This document shows, one piece after another, positions 45,146 through 58,564 of a DNA stretch of 64,000 nucleotides. The notes below the pieces were generated by a model, which did no database searches, was not told the origin of the DNA, and worked only from the letters and a program-made list of their open reading frames with translations. The stretch covers positions 186,001-250,000 of the forward strand of contig CAJNOJ010000033.1 of the NCBI GenBank assembly GCA_905250025.1. Reading direction: 5' to 3'. Origin of the DNA: Adineta ricciae. Its lineage: Eukaryota; Rotifera; Eurotatoria; Adinetida; Adinetidae. The translations under genes were made by a program, and so were the position numbers. Position 1 is the first letter of the stretch. Each line of letters opens with the position of its first letter.

Positions 45146-46538
45146 GTATTGATTTTCCTTATGACGTATTCTCAAAGAATTCTCACCTTGTTCTATGTAT
45201 ATAGTTGGAGTTTTGTTTATATATTATTACTCATGTTCGGTTCTGTCCACAATAAACACGTCGTTCACTACAGAACGTGGCAATGCACTATTGCGAAATA
45301 CGGATTCTTCCATAACGTTGCACAATATTAAATAAATTTCATGTTTGCATCATCTGAGAGAAAATAAGTCCATTGATAGTGATACAAATATTCAAAACTA
45401 GTCACGGATTAGACAGACGTCGAACGATGGTGTGTTAGGATTTCAGTCATTTCTGTGTTGTATTTTTCATTTTATTCGCTTTATTATACTGTCAGATTTC
45501 GTGTAACAAACAGTTTATTATTCAACTATGAAATTGCAAAAATCTTATCGATTCTTCAACTTGAGTTTCACACTAGTATGTACGAAAGATGAGAAAGTAA
45601 CATATTGCTCATATTTGATTATTATTCAAAATAGTAGCTCACATTGTTTTCTATTAGTTTTCCATTTCTTCCTAACCTGATCAGAAATAAAATGGTTATG
45701 GAACAGATAAATAAATCTATATGTAGACGATTATCAGTCAAATTTTCTTCTATATTCTTATTATTAATGCTTCTTGTTTATATATTGGCCCGAGAGAAAG
45801 ACTTTGTTGAACGATTACGCTTGTACACTAGCGATATATGTATTAATAACGAACTGGATGCTACTGGTTACTACTTGGTATGATTATATGTCGAATCGAG
45901 TGCGTAACAATAAATCATTCTTCTGAACTGGTACTGAAGCAAAATCAATGAGAGAAGTGAATTTTATGATATTCGTTGTATCAATTGGCAATCTCTGAAA
46001 AAAACGTTGGTTTTCCAAAAGAATCTACCCCTTCCTTTAGACACTGATTCCTAACAGTACAATCGAGTTCTTTGATCATGAGTATCCTTCTTCATAAAGG
46101 TAACCGGTATTAAGTTAGATCTGAAGCAAAGCCAACCAACGGACGAGCATCAACTCGTTCTTTTTTCTGTGATATCTAGTCGATGCATAACCATCATCCA
46201 AGTAAATGATATAATATTATACTTAGAAAAATAAAACAAAATCGATTTAAGTGTTTCACCTGCTCATTGAAAGCAGTTTACTTATTGACGTTAAAAAGCA
46301 ATCAAATGATGCAGGTAAAGATAATGGATACAGAGTAGGATATGCTGAATGATAGTCAACCCTGGACAACCTATCTTTTCGTTGAATAAATGCCATCGAT
46401 CAAAGATGTATATTTATTTTTATTAAATTTCATATAAAGTATAACCATGGTTTCTAATTTGAATAAATCGAGTGCGAAATTTCTTTTTTAAATAGTAATT
46501 GTAAATTGAGGAGACAAACAATACTTATTGACGTCTGT
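45146..46538. other. Intergenic
   Basis: Upstream flank of the repeat/deaminase-like gene and of the next + strand gene. A 62-codon frame from ATG ~45691 has one hydrophobic segment but no other support. Nothing else seen. Confidence 0.4.
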
Positions 46539-47487
46539 ATGCTACTGGACGAAAACGATCCTCTAGTATCATTGTTACATGTCATTCAACGGCGTTCTAA
46601 TCTCGATAAATCAATTGAAAATGACTCTAAACAAGCAAACGTTGACTACGATACACAATTGCAAAATACTCCATCAACGAAGTCAGTACCTTGCCGGAAC
46701 TTTGCTGCGTTAGAGAATAAGCGATCACGAAAAAAGCCCAAACAATTAGTAAATACTTCGTTTAAAAGAGCTCGAACAAACAAAATATATGAAACCAATC
46801 AACAGGCAGATTTAGAACCACAACAATCACATACATATGATGATGATCATCATCGTTATGTTTTTGCAGAAGCAAGTTATTAACCCCATAAATAACATAT
46901 ACTTTCGCTCTTTCAGAACACATCGTTCTATGCTAATCATCTTCCAATTAAATATGGATTTCAAATACGTTCTCTAATTGAAAAGAATCTAATACCATCT
47001 TGGCGATTCAGCAACGATCAAAAAAATCAAATTATCTATAAATCTGTAGGTTATTAACTAAATAATCTCTTACATAAACATATGTTTAATCCAAAAGTCG
47101 TCAATAGAGAACAATTTATCTATTTCGATCTCATCAAGATCAAAACAAGTAAAATTCTCTCAATTACCAACAGTTGCTCGAAAATCTCCTAATCCGCCTC
47201 TACAACGTCATTGGATTAATCCATGGTTGAATAGTAGACAGTTACGAGAACATCATAAACAACTGTCATTACATGCTCAAAGAGATATTCATCTATCATC
47301 CAAGTCAAATACATCCATCTCTAATAGAGTCCTGCCATCGAATGTAATGCCACAAAAGGAACGTCCATGTGATAAACAACGATCGAAGATAAGAAGACGG
47401 AAGCGATGTGTTAATTTCGAAGAACATCTTCAGCGATATTATTCATCAAGATGGTGTTTTATTTCAACACGACGACTTCTAACCTAG
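46539..47487 (+). CDS. Hypothetical basic protein, probably nuclear
   Basis: Exons 46539-46859, 46917-47045 and 47098-47487 give 279 residues. Not recognised. A short folded-looking start (MLLDENDPLVSLLHVIQRR) is followed by basic disordered sequence with an NLS-like cluster (NKRSRKKPKQL), a central part SFYANHLPIKYGFQIRSL, then PLQRHWINPWLNSRQLREHH, and a very basic C-terminus (KIRRRKRCVNFEEHLQRYY). The first donor (GTTTTT) is weak, and an upstream coding exon is possible because the frame stays open 5' of the ATG. Confidence 0.5.
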
Positions 47488-48436
47488 ACGAACAAACCTT
47501 GAAATTGAGAAGGTTCTAAATCTTATCTTAATAAAAAAAGCGAAAGAAAAGAGAAAGATCTATTCCTATGACCATAGAAGTAGTATGTCAAGCATAGAAT
47601 AGTTTGATTTGATTTTCAATTTGACATTTCTCAACTGTTATTATTGTTTCAATGCACTAATTAGAGCAAATGATCATAAATATTGAAAAAATATGCGCAA
47701 TCAATTTGATGGATATCACGATGTAATGATTTTCGCATGCTCCTTTTCGTCCTGCTCATAGACGATCAATGATAACTTGTATCTTAGCAGAGAAATGAAG
47801 TGTACCGTGTAATTGTATATGCCGTTTTTCCCTACAATATTATCAATCTTGCTTTTTTTTTGTCGACCTTCGGGAAAGGACTGTTTGCTTGCTTGGCTTG
47901 TCTAACAGGCGTACACTTGTTTGTTTCGTTAGTTTCCCGTTTAGCAGCTGTAAACGTTAATAGGATATGGAATGATGATAATGATGATGATGTTAGTGGT
48001 GGGCAGAAGAAGAGCATGAAGAGCTAACAATCTATGAGAACATTAATTTGTCAGAGGATAAAACTCTTCCGGCGATTATCGATGATTTATTGTCTGATAA
48101 TTGTCAACAATTGATTCGTCTTCTAATCCGAAGATATTGAATTAATGTAAAAGAGCAAAGAAGGAAAACTCTCAGAATATCTATGGTCATCCCTTTTTTA
48201 CATTTTTTTAATAGGCAAAACGCACCTGTTCGATCTTTTCTCTTTTCAATAGCCAAAAAAAAGAAAGAAGAAGAAGAAGAAGAAAAAAGGAAGAGAAACT
48301 TGTTTTTTTTTGTCAGTTCTTTTTTATTATTCTCCTTCGCGCTTCTCATATCCAGCAAACGTACATACAAAGACCTACTGAGCTTAGAGCCAACGATTGC
48401 AGCGATCCGTAGATCATACGTCTCATCAACCTGATT
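47488..48436. other. Intergenic
   Basis: No supported gene. Purine-rich run (AAG/GAA) at 48254-48300. Confidence 0.45.
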
Positions 48437-50320
48437 ATGTCCCGATTTAAATCTTATGTCAATCCTACTCTAATCAAAGATAGTAAAAATGATTCAAATA
48501 TTTCCATTCAATCCATAACATCATCACCTGGACGGCATATAACACAGGTAAATAGATATCTGGAGAAAAAAAGCCCCCCGTTCGAAATTGTTTTTTTTCT
48601 GGTCTTCATTACGAACTTTAGATTACCATTGGAGCCGATCATGATAATGATAAACCTCCGATTCCACCGACGCGTCATCCGATGGTCAATCGTTTAACAT
48701 CGAGTATAGATGAATCACTTGTAAATTTAAGTTTCCTCGGGCAAGATGCGGAAATCGAAAAAGAACGTGCTCTGAATGGTCTTGATCAAATATTTAATCA
48801 ATTTCGTAAACACGTCGAAAAATGTTATCGTCACTATGAACACGATATCAAAGTGACTTATGCCAATTACGACCAACATCTGCAGGAGCTGAAAGCACGT
48901 TTGAAGCAAGTTCGACAAGAACTGATTCAAAACTTTACTCCGAATCTGTCTAATGACAATGATAATGACGATTATGCGTTTGATGTTGATAAATATCGTT
49001 ACTTAGAAATGTTAACTACACAGACACTCAATCAAACAATGAAAGACGAGAAAGTGTTGCCGAAGTATCATATGAAACTAAATCATCTAGATCGATTAGA
49101 TCAACATTTCTTTATTCAATGTGATCAGAAACCTTCGAAAAAACTCGCTCATACAGATCGTTACGATAACGATGATTCGTCTAGAGATATTACACCAATA
49201 GCGCGAAGTTTATCACTTGGTAGGTAGAACTCTGTTGATGATGCTTATCGAATCGAACGATCTATCGAGTTTTCGCTTTTTAGAAACATCTACATCTACA
49301 GATGTAACCGATGAATATGATAACGTTTCGAAAGCTGATTGTGGTCAATACCACGTCTCGTTACACAATGCATCCAAAACTCCATTGATTAATTTAGAAA
49401 AATGGAGTTATCCACTTGGTTTCGGTAACTATTTTATTCCGCTTCTAACTCCATATCGTCAAGGTTCATTATTGATATATTGTCTCAATCGCGAAGCATT
49501 TGTTTGTTATGATTCGCAATCCTTAGTATCTCTTCCCACAACAATCAAATGGCTTGGAACGCGACCGTCAGCTGTTTATTGGTTCGACGAAATGAATATG
49601 TTATTTGTGGCTTGTCGTACACATATTTATGGCTGTTACGTGGATGATAAAGTTCCCGACACTCAACGAATTCACATTCGAATACCGATCGAGCAAACGA
49701 CAACTTGGTCAGATACTCAAGGTCATCTATGTTGGCCAAACTTTCTCACCTGCGGTGGTGCAACTGATCGCCTCCTGTATGCTTACTGGACAGATACGGT
49801 TAATAAAACAGCAACACCGTCAACGTCGTTTATATATTATCAAATCACAGGAAATAATTTCCTAATCAAATCTCAATTCCTAATCGATGGTCGTCTACGT
49901 GCATTGCATTCGACAATCGAAACTCAACGTCTAGGCTTATTAATTGAACACATCACTAATCAATGTACACATTTAGAAATTCGTACCGCCAAAGAGTTTA
50001 CTCTTCTCGCTAAGTTCGAATTGCGTACAACATACGAACAGTTTCGTTACGGTTGTTGTCTAACGAATTTGTTTTTCACTTCAAATTCGTACATTCTATG
50101 TGATCATAAGCAACAACAATTATGGCATGTCAATGGAGATACAGGTGATATTAAAGTTAAACACATGAATGAACCAATTTATAGTGTAACTTGTTTATTA
50201 GATGGTACATTAGCAATGTTAACAGGTACACCGATGAGATTCGACTTTATCTATGATCCAAATGATACGGGAATTATTTTAAAAGATCTTTTTCATGAAG
50301 AAGAATCCATTGAAGTGTAA
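48437..50320 (+). CDS. Hypothetical protein, coiled coil plus beta-rich C-terminal domain
   Basis: Exons 48437-48547, 48622-49219 and 49284-50320 give 581 residues. Residues ~75-155 form a charged coiled coil (HLQELKARLKQVRQELIQ). The last ~330 residues have a strand-rich, Trp/Tyr-rich pattern with about six repeats of the type x-L-L-x-Y-C-x-x-x-x-x-F (SLLIYCLNREAFVCYD, MLFVACRTHIYGCYV), compatible with a beta-propeller. The overall plan, coil then propeller, is that of TRIM/NHL-like proteins, but no RING or B-box was seen. No specific family claimed. Confidence 0.6.
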
Positions 50321-51039
50321 TAAAAAATAAATCTTGGCATAGTTTGTTATTTCGTTTTACAGCAGAGCGAAAACCATAAACATTCGAATGATTTTATACA
50401 TAATGTATTATTTAACAATCATCAATAAACGAAATTACAGTAAATATATAAACTCATAAAAAATATCGAGCTTTTCTTTGCAACAAGTCGTCAGTTAGAT
50501 GGCAAATGTCAGTACAAAAGCAGGACTTACTTTCTTTTCGATTTGATTTCATTCAGTTCTACGACGAACTTCTCCGTTCTTATGAGTTTTTGCGCAGCGG
50601 AAGATATGAGTTTGCCCTTTTCTCAGCATACTATATAATTCTATATTTCGTTTCGAAATGTGTTCAGTCTGTTCTTATCATAAGAGAAAAGAGAAAAACA
50701 AAGCAGAAAAGACAAGAATAACAACGAAATACACTTAATACACACGCATATACTTTAAGACGACCTCGGCATTGCTTATGTCGATTGAATTCAACGTATT
50801 AGAAGTTTGATCGCATTATTGATCTCGACAATTACATAAATATCGCAAAAAAACACAACATACGAAAAGAAAGACCATATCGAAAACAAAAGAACTAATC
50901 ACCAATCGAACAGAAAGAAGAATAACAACAGGAACAGCGATACTTTTCTTTCTTATCAGGATATTTCCAGGTTAAATCACACTTTATGTACAAAATTATA
51001 TAAAAAATAGAAGCTTAGATGAGATCAAGACGATGTATT
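50321..51039. other. Intergenic between convergent genes
   Basis: 3' flanks of the preceding + strand gene (AATAAA at ~50326) and of MORC on the - strand. A 71-codon frame at 50506 lies here without support. Confidence 0.5.
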
Positions 51040-54000
51040 CTATTGTTTTTCAGCCTGTCGGACGTAACTTTGAATACGATTTTCAAAATCATCCATTGAA
51101 CAATCAACGGGAATAGGCTAAAATAGAACGATCAATACGGGTGGAAAAGAGATGATGGCAACGAACCATTCCACTTAAATTGAGTAACCCAGTGACTTCA
51201 GCTTGAATGCGCTGAGCTGACGCTCGCCATCGTGCTTCGTCGGCTTTGCGTTGCTCCACAATCTAGTGAAATCAGAAGTCAATGACGAATGGAAAACAAC
51301 ATGGAATTCTAGTTGGTTACTCGTGTCATTTTCTCTCGATAAGATTGCATAAAGACTTCGACATCAAATTGACTCAGTTCATCATAAGACATAGTTGTGA
51401 TTTGTTCGCGTGTTAATTCCCAATCTGGTGGTAGCATAAACTAGAGAAGAGAAGATACGCGTTGATTTAAACGTTTTCTAGTCTGATGAACATTGTTTAC
51501 TTTAATCAAAGCTTTGAATTTTCTTGCAATAGTAAAAAGAGGTTCATCTTCAGTTGTAGTATTTGTCGTTATCTCAGTTATTGATGATGAAGGAGTCGTA
51601 GGAATGTACGACCAAGCTGATGATTTATAATTAAACGAATAATCAAATTCTGCTGTGGGAAATTCATCAAAACGCATTTTGAAAAGACCACGTTTATCGT
51701 TGACTGTTATAACTGTTCCGGGACGACGAGCACCTTGATACATAGCCATGACGCGCGCACCAATTGTCGGCGGTGGAAGACGACTGTTGGCATTTGCATC
51801 CGTAATTTCAAGCCTTTCGTTATTATCATGATCAGTACTCAATGTACGAACGTTGTTTGTTGATGAGACAGAATCTGATGAAGCTGTTGGCTGTCTAGCT
51901 GGTTCCAGTGAACGTGATGCCTAAAAACATGATCATTAGATTTATCTTTGTTTGCTATTGTTTTGACGTATGCATCAAGAATTTCTGTTCGTCGGGTAGG
52001 TTTTGGACATACTCGAGTAGACGTTGGCGCTGGTGATGCTGGTATTGGTTTTTTAGCATTTGTTGCGGCTTTTACAGCTGCTTGTTCACGCGTACGTTTG
52101 CTTACAGATGACGGAATTTCCTCTTCTTCTTCTTCTTCTTCATTTTCTTCCTTCTCCTCCTCCTCCTCTTCATCGTCTTCTTCTTCTTCATCTTCGTCAT
52201 CGCTGACAGCTTTAGATGTTTTGGATTTTGCTCTCAATTTTTTCGACTGTTGAGATGCAGGTCGTTTACGTTTCTTAGCTGATTTGGCTTTTGCCGACAG
52301 TGAACGCGACGGTGGTATCGAACGTTTCTGAGGAGTAATTGTAACCGGTTTCGAAGTCTACAATAACACGGTAGGAAATCAATGGGTACAAAATTGTTAC
52401 TTACAGCTGTAGCAGTAGTTGACGAGATTTCGCCATTAGAAATGCGCTTGTTTACTGCGGCCGATCGAGTGGTCAACGACGAGGATGACGAAGTTGGTGG
52501 TGGTGGTGAAACTGCTTTCGAGGATGTACGATTTTGTACGTTTGTCACTGTCGGTTTCTGCTTCAATTCGCCTTCCGGTATAGTATCGAGTTTTTCACTT
52601 GCTGAGCAGCTAAAACACGCGTTTGGTGGAAACGAAAAAGAATATCTTAGTTCTTTTGCACTGAAAAGGTGATCCGTCCATACTTTTGATTCATAACATC
52701 TGTATTATCTGAACAGCGCCATACTTCCAATTGAGCTTGCGTTAAAGCGGTGGCATTTCCTGCGTAGGGCAATCGACGCCATTTTAAACATTTATCACAT
52801 TGAATAAGCATTGGGATGGCCGCTTGACGTCGCTTAACGACTTCAGGCTCATTGGATGGTGGTCGATCAAGTTGATCATCTCGATAACCTTTCAGAAAGA
52901 ATAGTGAATAAGATCATTGATAACAGGGGAGAAATCATTATATTACCATAGGTTTCCCAAAACTCTTTGACATAATTTTCAATTCCAGCATCCGACCAAT
53001 ACTGTCTCATATAATCACCCATATTTTTCAACAGAAAATGATATTCTTTTTCATCAGCAAAAGATTGCTTATTGTGTGTTGGCTCGAGCACAATCGATGG
53101 TATGTCAACAATACCGACAACGCCACGACAGTACCTTTAATATACAAACAGATTCATCCGTATAATTCATCGAATAATTACTCGAGCAAGAAAAATAGTA
53201 CAATCGCATGAATATCATGCACCACAACTTACACCGTCTTCTTATTTGGTTGACCAATTTTCTCATACATTTTAATCAGTCGTCCACAGTTATAAACAAA
53301 CACTCCATCAGCACCTCGATTGTGAATGTTCAAACCAAAAATAAACGTCAGAGTTTTCGTTGTTTTCATTTCCGACTTTTTTCTTGTCAATCCATTTCGT
53401 AAGCGCGTGGTCATATCTTTCAATTCCGCTGCGGTGACGAGTAATTTTCGTAAACGTGCCCGCTCTTCGACAGATGTTGTCGCTCCGATCGTTTGCTGAA
53501 AGTGATGAACTTGCGAATCCGCTTCCCGTTTACGTTCTTCCAATGACTCGAGCTCTCTTTCACACTTCTTCAGTTCTTGTTCCGAACGCGTCTTGAAACG
53601 TGTAGATTTGAATTGATACTGTCGAGGCTTGTATAGTGTATATGTCAATCGCTTTGTTATCACGCGTCGTCGTTGAATGGTTATGCGCATACGTGGTTCA
53701 TAATAGAGTATGGAAGTATACGCCCGCAAAGAACGATATTCTGATGGAGTGCTGAAATACAATTATAGAAAACATAGAGAATCGTTTCTAAAGAGTGAAA
53801 TTCAATACTTGTCATCATCGTCATCGAATATGTTCTGTCGATTTCGTGAATCAATTAGAATGTCATTGGGATCAGTTTTAATATCAAGTTCAGGTTCACC
53901 AGTATCAGATAATTTCATATTATACAGAACAATTAGAGTGCCACTTGCTGTTGTTATTAGATTAAACTGTTTGAACAGGTCGTCCATTGTTTTAAATGGC

Positions 54001-54615
54001 GAATATTTCATAATTAAATGCATTTCGAGTTCATGCTTAGCTTTATCAAATGTATACGTTCGGGTGCCATTCAATTGGTGTTGCTCAGTGTTCTCAATAG
54101 GTTGTTTCGTTCGTAGATCAAAGCAAGGCATTGGACATATAACTTGAGAGATATGTTCCTCCTGATGGAACGAACGCGAAAGAAACAAACATGTACCAAT
54201 ATTATCTTTCTTTGTGAACAGGATAAAATCATTTGCAATTCGCATAGCACCGGACTTTAAACCATTACCATACTGACCGATTTGACTCGAATCGAGCGCA
54301 TGACGTTTCGCTGATTTACCAAAAACAATGATGTTAAAAACGTCGTCTAAAATCAACGATTGAGTTTTGGTGTCGCGAGTGGAAATGACACTCACCATAA
54401 TGCATTCCGCATCCATCATCCAAAAAGCCTAGATAAAATCCGCCGCGTAGAGATGGATCCTTTTGTGTGTAGATATCGAGATTTTTAGCACCAGCATCAC
54501 GTGAATTATCAATGAGCTCAGCTAATGCTCCGAAAAGAAACGTGTGAGTTGTTGAATTGGTATGTAGATATTCAAAGCTCAATTGAGCTTTATTCAAACA
54601 ATCGTACTGGTCCAT
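51040..54615 (-). CDS. MORC2: MORC-family GHKL ATPase with CW zinc finger (MORC2-like)
   Basis: Nuclear chromatin-silencing ATPase. Eleven exons: 54615-54396, 54346-53809, 53751-53233, 53134-52947, 52888-52684, 52609-52405, 52357-51968, 51920-51501, 51440-51321, 51262-51167, 51117-51040; phases close to 992 residues. ATPase motifs: [15 protein letters not shown] and [10 protein letters not shown], plus FGKSAKR. The S5/transducer region with an inserted coil ([20 protein letters not shown]) is MORC2-like. The CW finger starts [13 protein letters not shown] and continues EVWRCSDN, its last Cys (CSAS) on the next exon. Then follow Pro/Ser-rich sequence, an NLS (KKRKRP), a long acidic run (52120-52205), a chromo/Tudor-like domain ([18 protein letters not shown]) and a C-terminal coiled coil. 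The start was chosen at [18 protein letters not shown] by alignment. Confidence 0.92.
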
Positions 54616-54821
54616 TAGGTCATGATTCGAATGATCAAAAATAGAAGAAATATGGCTTTTAAAAGAAGAATTCGAGATCGTGATTATAGAAAAACAAAAT
54701 AAAGATGCGAGAAACGTCAAATTCATACACGAATAGAAAAACGCATTCAGTTCAAGACGTTAAGCAAACATTCAGATTCTAAGAAAAAAGAAAACGTGAA
54801 GACGAACAAGAATAAAATAAA

Positions 54822-55849
54822 TTATTGAGAATAATCAAGGTCGAATGCGTAAGTTGCTTTCTTATGCATGATTAGTTGATTATCAACAAAATAAAAACTA
54901 TCAGATTTGGTTTCATTCGGATGATTAATCATTTCTTTCACTGAAATACGAAAAGAACATATCGAATGAATTCTTTAGGGAGGATCTCTACTCTACTTTG
55001 TTTCGAGTCGATATCAGGCATATCATAAATGTGTTCAATGGAATTAGTTGTATTTGGCGGGCAAAAGCCAAAATCGAAATCGAAAGATTTGATAAGTTGA
55101 TCACGAAAAAAGTGCCGTTCAATCATTCGAAACGATTTTACTTCACGATTACCAACTTTGAAACCAACCCTGCAAAGAAAACGGATTTGTCATAGCTGAG
55201 AAGGCCGTGTGAGCGCAGCAGTTGTAAAATATTTGTACAAAAAAAAAGCAAAGCACAGGTCACATTGAGTAATTATTTGCTTTCGACAAAGTAAAGTTAG
55301 TTTATCAACAACATACGCTTTTGATTTCATTGAAAGTAATTAGAAACAGTGCCTTGTGCTTATTTGCGAGTACTTACAAGGCGCCAACTTGTTTCAATTT
55401 GAGAAATGATGGTGGAAAATGATATTGAACAAAACGACCAGCTGATGGATCATCATTGTCCATCGCTTCATCTTCATCTATTGCATACAATAGTATGAGA
55501 AGATTCAAATTGATATATGAAATGTCTCACCACATTCTCGCTGAACTTCGAAAAGAACCTTGTTTGTTTTCATATCACGAATACGGAAATGAACGAAGTC
55601 GATTTTATATACATTGTCATCTGTTTCAGTCAAGTAACCTACAAATAGGAGGTTCTGTGAATGAATGTGTTTGGTCTTTATTTTTGTATTCATACCATTG
55701 GTCGACTTTTGCAGTCGAAAGATATCATCAACCGTGATCGGTGTTCCTTTTTGCTTTAATTCTTCTTCTGTTATGGGTGTGCCATCTGTCGTGGCATTAT
55801 TTGTTGCTTGTTTGGCTTTGTTCGTCGACGATACAGCAGTCGATGCCAT
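54822..55849 (-). CDS. UNC119: UNC119 lipid-binding trafficking protein
   Basis: UNC119 binds myristoylated cargo (for example G-protein alpha, Src kinases, ciliary proteins) in a beta-sandwich. Exons 55849-55696, 55638-55531, 55477-55378, 55169-54997 and 54940-54822 give 217 residues. Matches the family throughout: [65 protein letters not shown], then EHIYDMPD, and [20 protein letters not shown]. Human-type basic/acidic N-terminal extension is reduced to a ~50-residue Thr-rich segment. It lies 206 bases upstream of the MORC start on the same strand. Confidence 0.93.
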
Positions 55850-56504
55850 TGAGAAGAATTAATTCTAAGTAAAACAAAGAAGAAATTAGACTATATCTAA
55901 ATTTTCTTATTAATAGAAGAAAGAAAATGTTCGTAGTTTTATTCATAATTTCTTTTTGATAAAGAAAAACTGTACAAGACGGTATGTACACAGAAAGAAC
56001 ATACATGACAACAACAATGACAACATAAAAGAATAAAGGAAGATCAGCTGAATAAGATTATATGTACGAGAGAGAGAGAGAGGCCAACTTGTCGGTTTTT
56101 CTTGTTGTTTTAGTAAAATCGACGGAAGAGAGAGAGAGATAAGGAATAAAATGAGAACGAATAGAAGAGAAATATGACGTACATTGGAAATCATATCGAT
56201 AAAATGGATAAAAATAGATAAGAAGAATTGAATATTAATGAGTGCTTGAAGACGTAGATTTCGACGATAAGATTCGCACAGGTCTAGAATACAATGATGA
56301 ACTATTCCATTAGAAAAGATCGAAACTTTTATAAGTATTTTCTCTTTTCTTTTAAAACCTCACAAAGGCTGCGAAGTCATAAAGATAAAAACATTTGATT
56401 TTTGTTCTCAACAATCCCATGACCCGTCCAGACTCTTTCTGCTGATTTCTCTAGTGAAATATATCCCTTAACAAGCATAAGATTCTTCTAGTTTCGTCGC
56501 CTAC
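55850..56504. other. Intergenic
   Basis: 3' flank of eIF4B and promoter of UNC119. Contains (GA)n runs at ~56070-56083 and ~56129-56140. No gene. Confidence 0.5.
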
Positions 56505-58564
56505 TTACTTAATAACATCATTCTTCGATTCATCGTTAGATGTGGTCGATGTGGTACGAGACAATTGTTGTACTTTATCAATGACTTCGTCAATGTGCTT
56601 GTCCAACTCGACTATTTTCGGATCATGTTCGTCACGTGGTTTACCTATGTTAGGATAGATCTCGGCTCGTAGAAAAAGGAAGATCGTTTCAAATTACCAG
56701 AACCGAATATGTTCGCATTTCGAGATGAGAAATCTACTGTTGTATTATCGTTTTTTGTAGAAGAAACCTTCAGTGAACGCGGCAATAATTGTAGACGTGG
56801 CCGATTTTCTACATAGAAAAAGTATGAAATGCTATCGGTCGAATCACTTCCTTATTTACCCGCTGCTGCCAATGCATTCGCAGAAAAATCATCTGTACTA
56901 TAACTATTCGATATGAAATTCTTTTCATTTCGTTGATTATTATTCATTCGCTGTCGATTATTATGGTACGGATACTGATAACTTTGTTGAGATTGATTCA
57001 GAATTGATGGCGACATTAGATTATGATAACCATGATTGTGACTGAATGTTTGAGAAGATGTCATTCCACGATAGTGATTTCCAGTATGACGTCCACGTGC
57101 CGATGATTGCTGGTTTGTACGAGATTTTGGTGTGCGATTACGAACAATCTAAAATCGATTGTCTCCGATTGCAAAGCAGCGCAGTGTATATGATATTCTT
57201 ACTTGAAAATCATCGTTCGACGAAGGACTCTTCATACTTGACGATGACGGCGGTGGAGATGATTCAGTAACAGAGTCATCGATAGGACAATCTGCCCAGT
57301 TTCGAGTCTTCTGTCGAATTGTATCTGGTCTCTCCTCCGTGCTATTCACTTCTTCATAATTTTCGTCTTCATTATTGGATATCGGTGTATCAGGTGCGAT
57401 GAAAACGTCGTCCGATAATTTACGCGATGTTTCGTCCTTCGGAGATTGAACTTCTCGTTCGTTACCATCATATAAGTTTGTCGACGAATATTTTGTATTT
57501 ACTTGCTCGTAGTAACCTAGAGAAAAAAGTAAAAATTATCAAACAAACGATAAATTATTAATCAAAGCGGCTATAGAATGCTTAGTAGTAAGTTTCTCAA
57601 CGCTGCGCTATGCAAAACTGCCACACGCTATTCCGTTTAGATAAATGAAAAGATAGCATTATCTCATCTTACCCTGTGTATGTCTACTATCTGGATAATC
57701 ACGATCAGAAACGTTGTTTAGATCTTGCGGATTTCTACCTTGGCGAGATTCACCGGTCGGTCGGTTGTAATTGTTATTACCATACTGTGGACGACGCGAA
57801 GCATTATGAGATTCCATGTCGGCTAAAAAATCGAATAAAATTCATTTTCGTAAGAAAGAAACACTATGCTTACGTTTATGTCGAAAACCTTGAGATTTTG
57901 TCATATTCAGCGGTCGATTGGCTACATCAATTCGAATCGGTTGATCATTGACGCACTAAAATATTCCAAAGAACAATGTTTTCTCTTCTATTTTTCATTC
58001 TATTCGTTAATTATTATGTACCGTTCCATCCAATGCAATGGCACTACGTAAGGAATCCGCATCCTCAAAATCAACATACGCAAAGCCTTTTCAGTGTTAA
58101 AGACAAAACAAAAAATAATTAGTATTCGATTAAAATATAAGCGTTAATAGCTAGATGACTAAGTCATGGAATCCTACCTCGAAACCGATCTGTCTGTCGG
58201 TCGCGAACCAATCGAACTTGTTTCACTTTCAAACCGACGAACAACTGATGTTCAAAATCACCTTGAACCATTGTTTCAGGTGCATTGCCGATATAAGCTG
58301 TATATGGTGGTTCATTAGGTATTACATGATTTCGTCTTTGATTGTTTCGATTCGTACTAGCTTCATTGCGATATCTGAACAAACAATTTCACTTATGCGA
58401 ATGAACATTCAAGAAGTCCACGATAAAGCAAAACTCTATTTTCTTTCATTTCTGTTCGCATAATCAACCTCATAGAAAATCTTTATGGTGCAATTCTTTT
58501 CAACTACATACCCATAGTTATTGTAATTAGTGCCATGATTATGTCTTGAATCTCGACTGTACAT
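56505..58564 (-). CDS. EIF4B: eIF4B/eIF4H-like translation initiation factor
   Basis: Stimulates the eIF4A helicase during mRNA scanning. Exons 58564-58512, 58374-58178, 58086-58022, 57955-57874, 57822-57673, 57516-57203, 57148-56860, 56808-56698 and 56644-56505 give 466 residues. The RRM spans three exons: NEPPYTAYIGNAPETMVQGD, VKQVRLVRDRQTDRFRGFAY (RNP1), VDFEDADSLRSAIALDGT, PIRIDVANRP. The rest is Arg/Asn/Ser/Tyr-rich and low complexity. Near the end NANIFGSGKPRDEH parallels the xIFGxAKPVD motif of eIF4B, so eIF4B is preferred over the shorter eIF4H. The start exon (MYSRDSRHNHGTNYNNYG) is short and chosen by phase. Confidence 0.88.

Noticed and set aside
45644-45883. 79-residue ORF with one hydrophobic segment
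   Set aside because: No homologue, no splice partners and AT-rich context; could be chance.
47800-48027. 75-residue ORF with hydrophobic start
   Set aside because: No ATG at its beginning and no family resemblance.
50506-50721. 71-residue ORF between convergent genes
   Set aside because: Lies in 3' flanking sequence and has no recognisable features.
51948-52253. Ser-rich + strand ORF opposite MORC
   Set aside because: Antisense shadow of the acidic Glu/Asp run in MORC exon 7.
54616-54726. Upstream in-frame ATG for MORC (hydrophobic 37-residue extension)
   Set aside because: MORC proteins are nuclear and begin close to the residues aligned at 54615; the extension looks like leader sequence.
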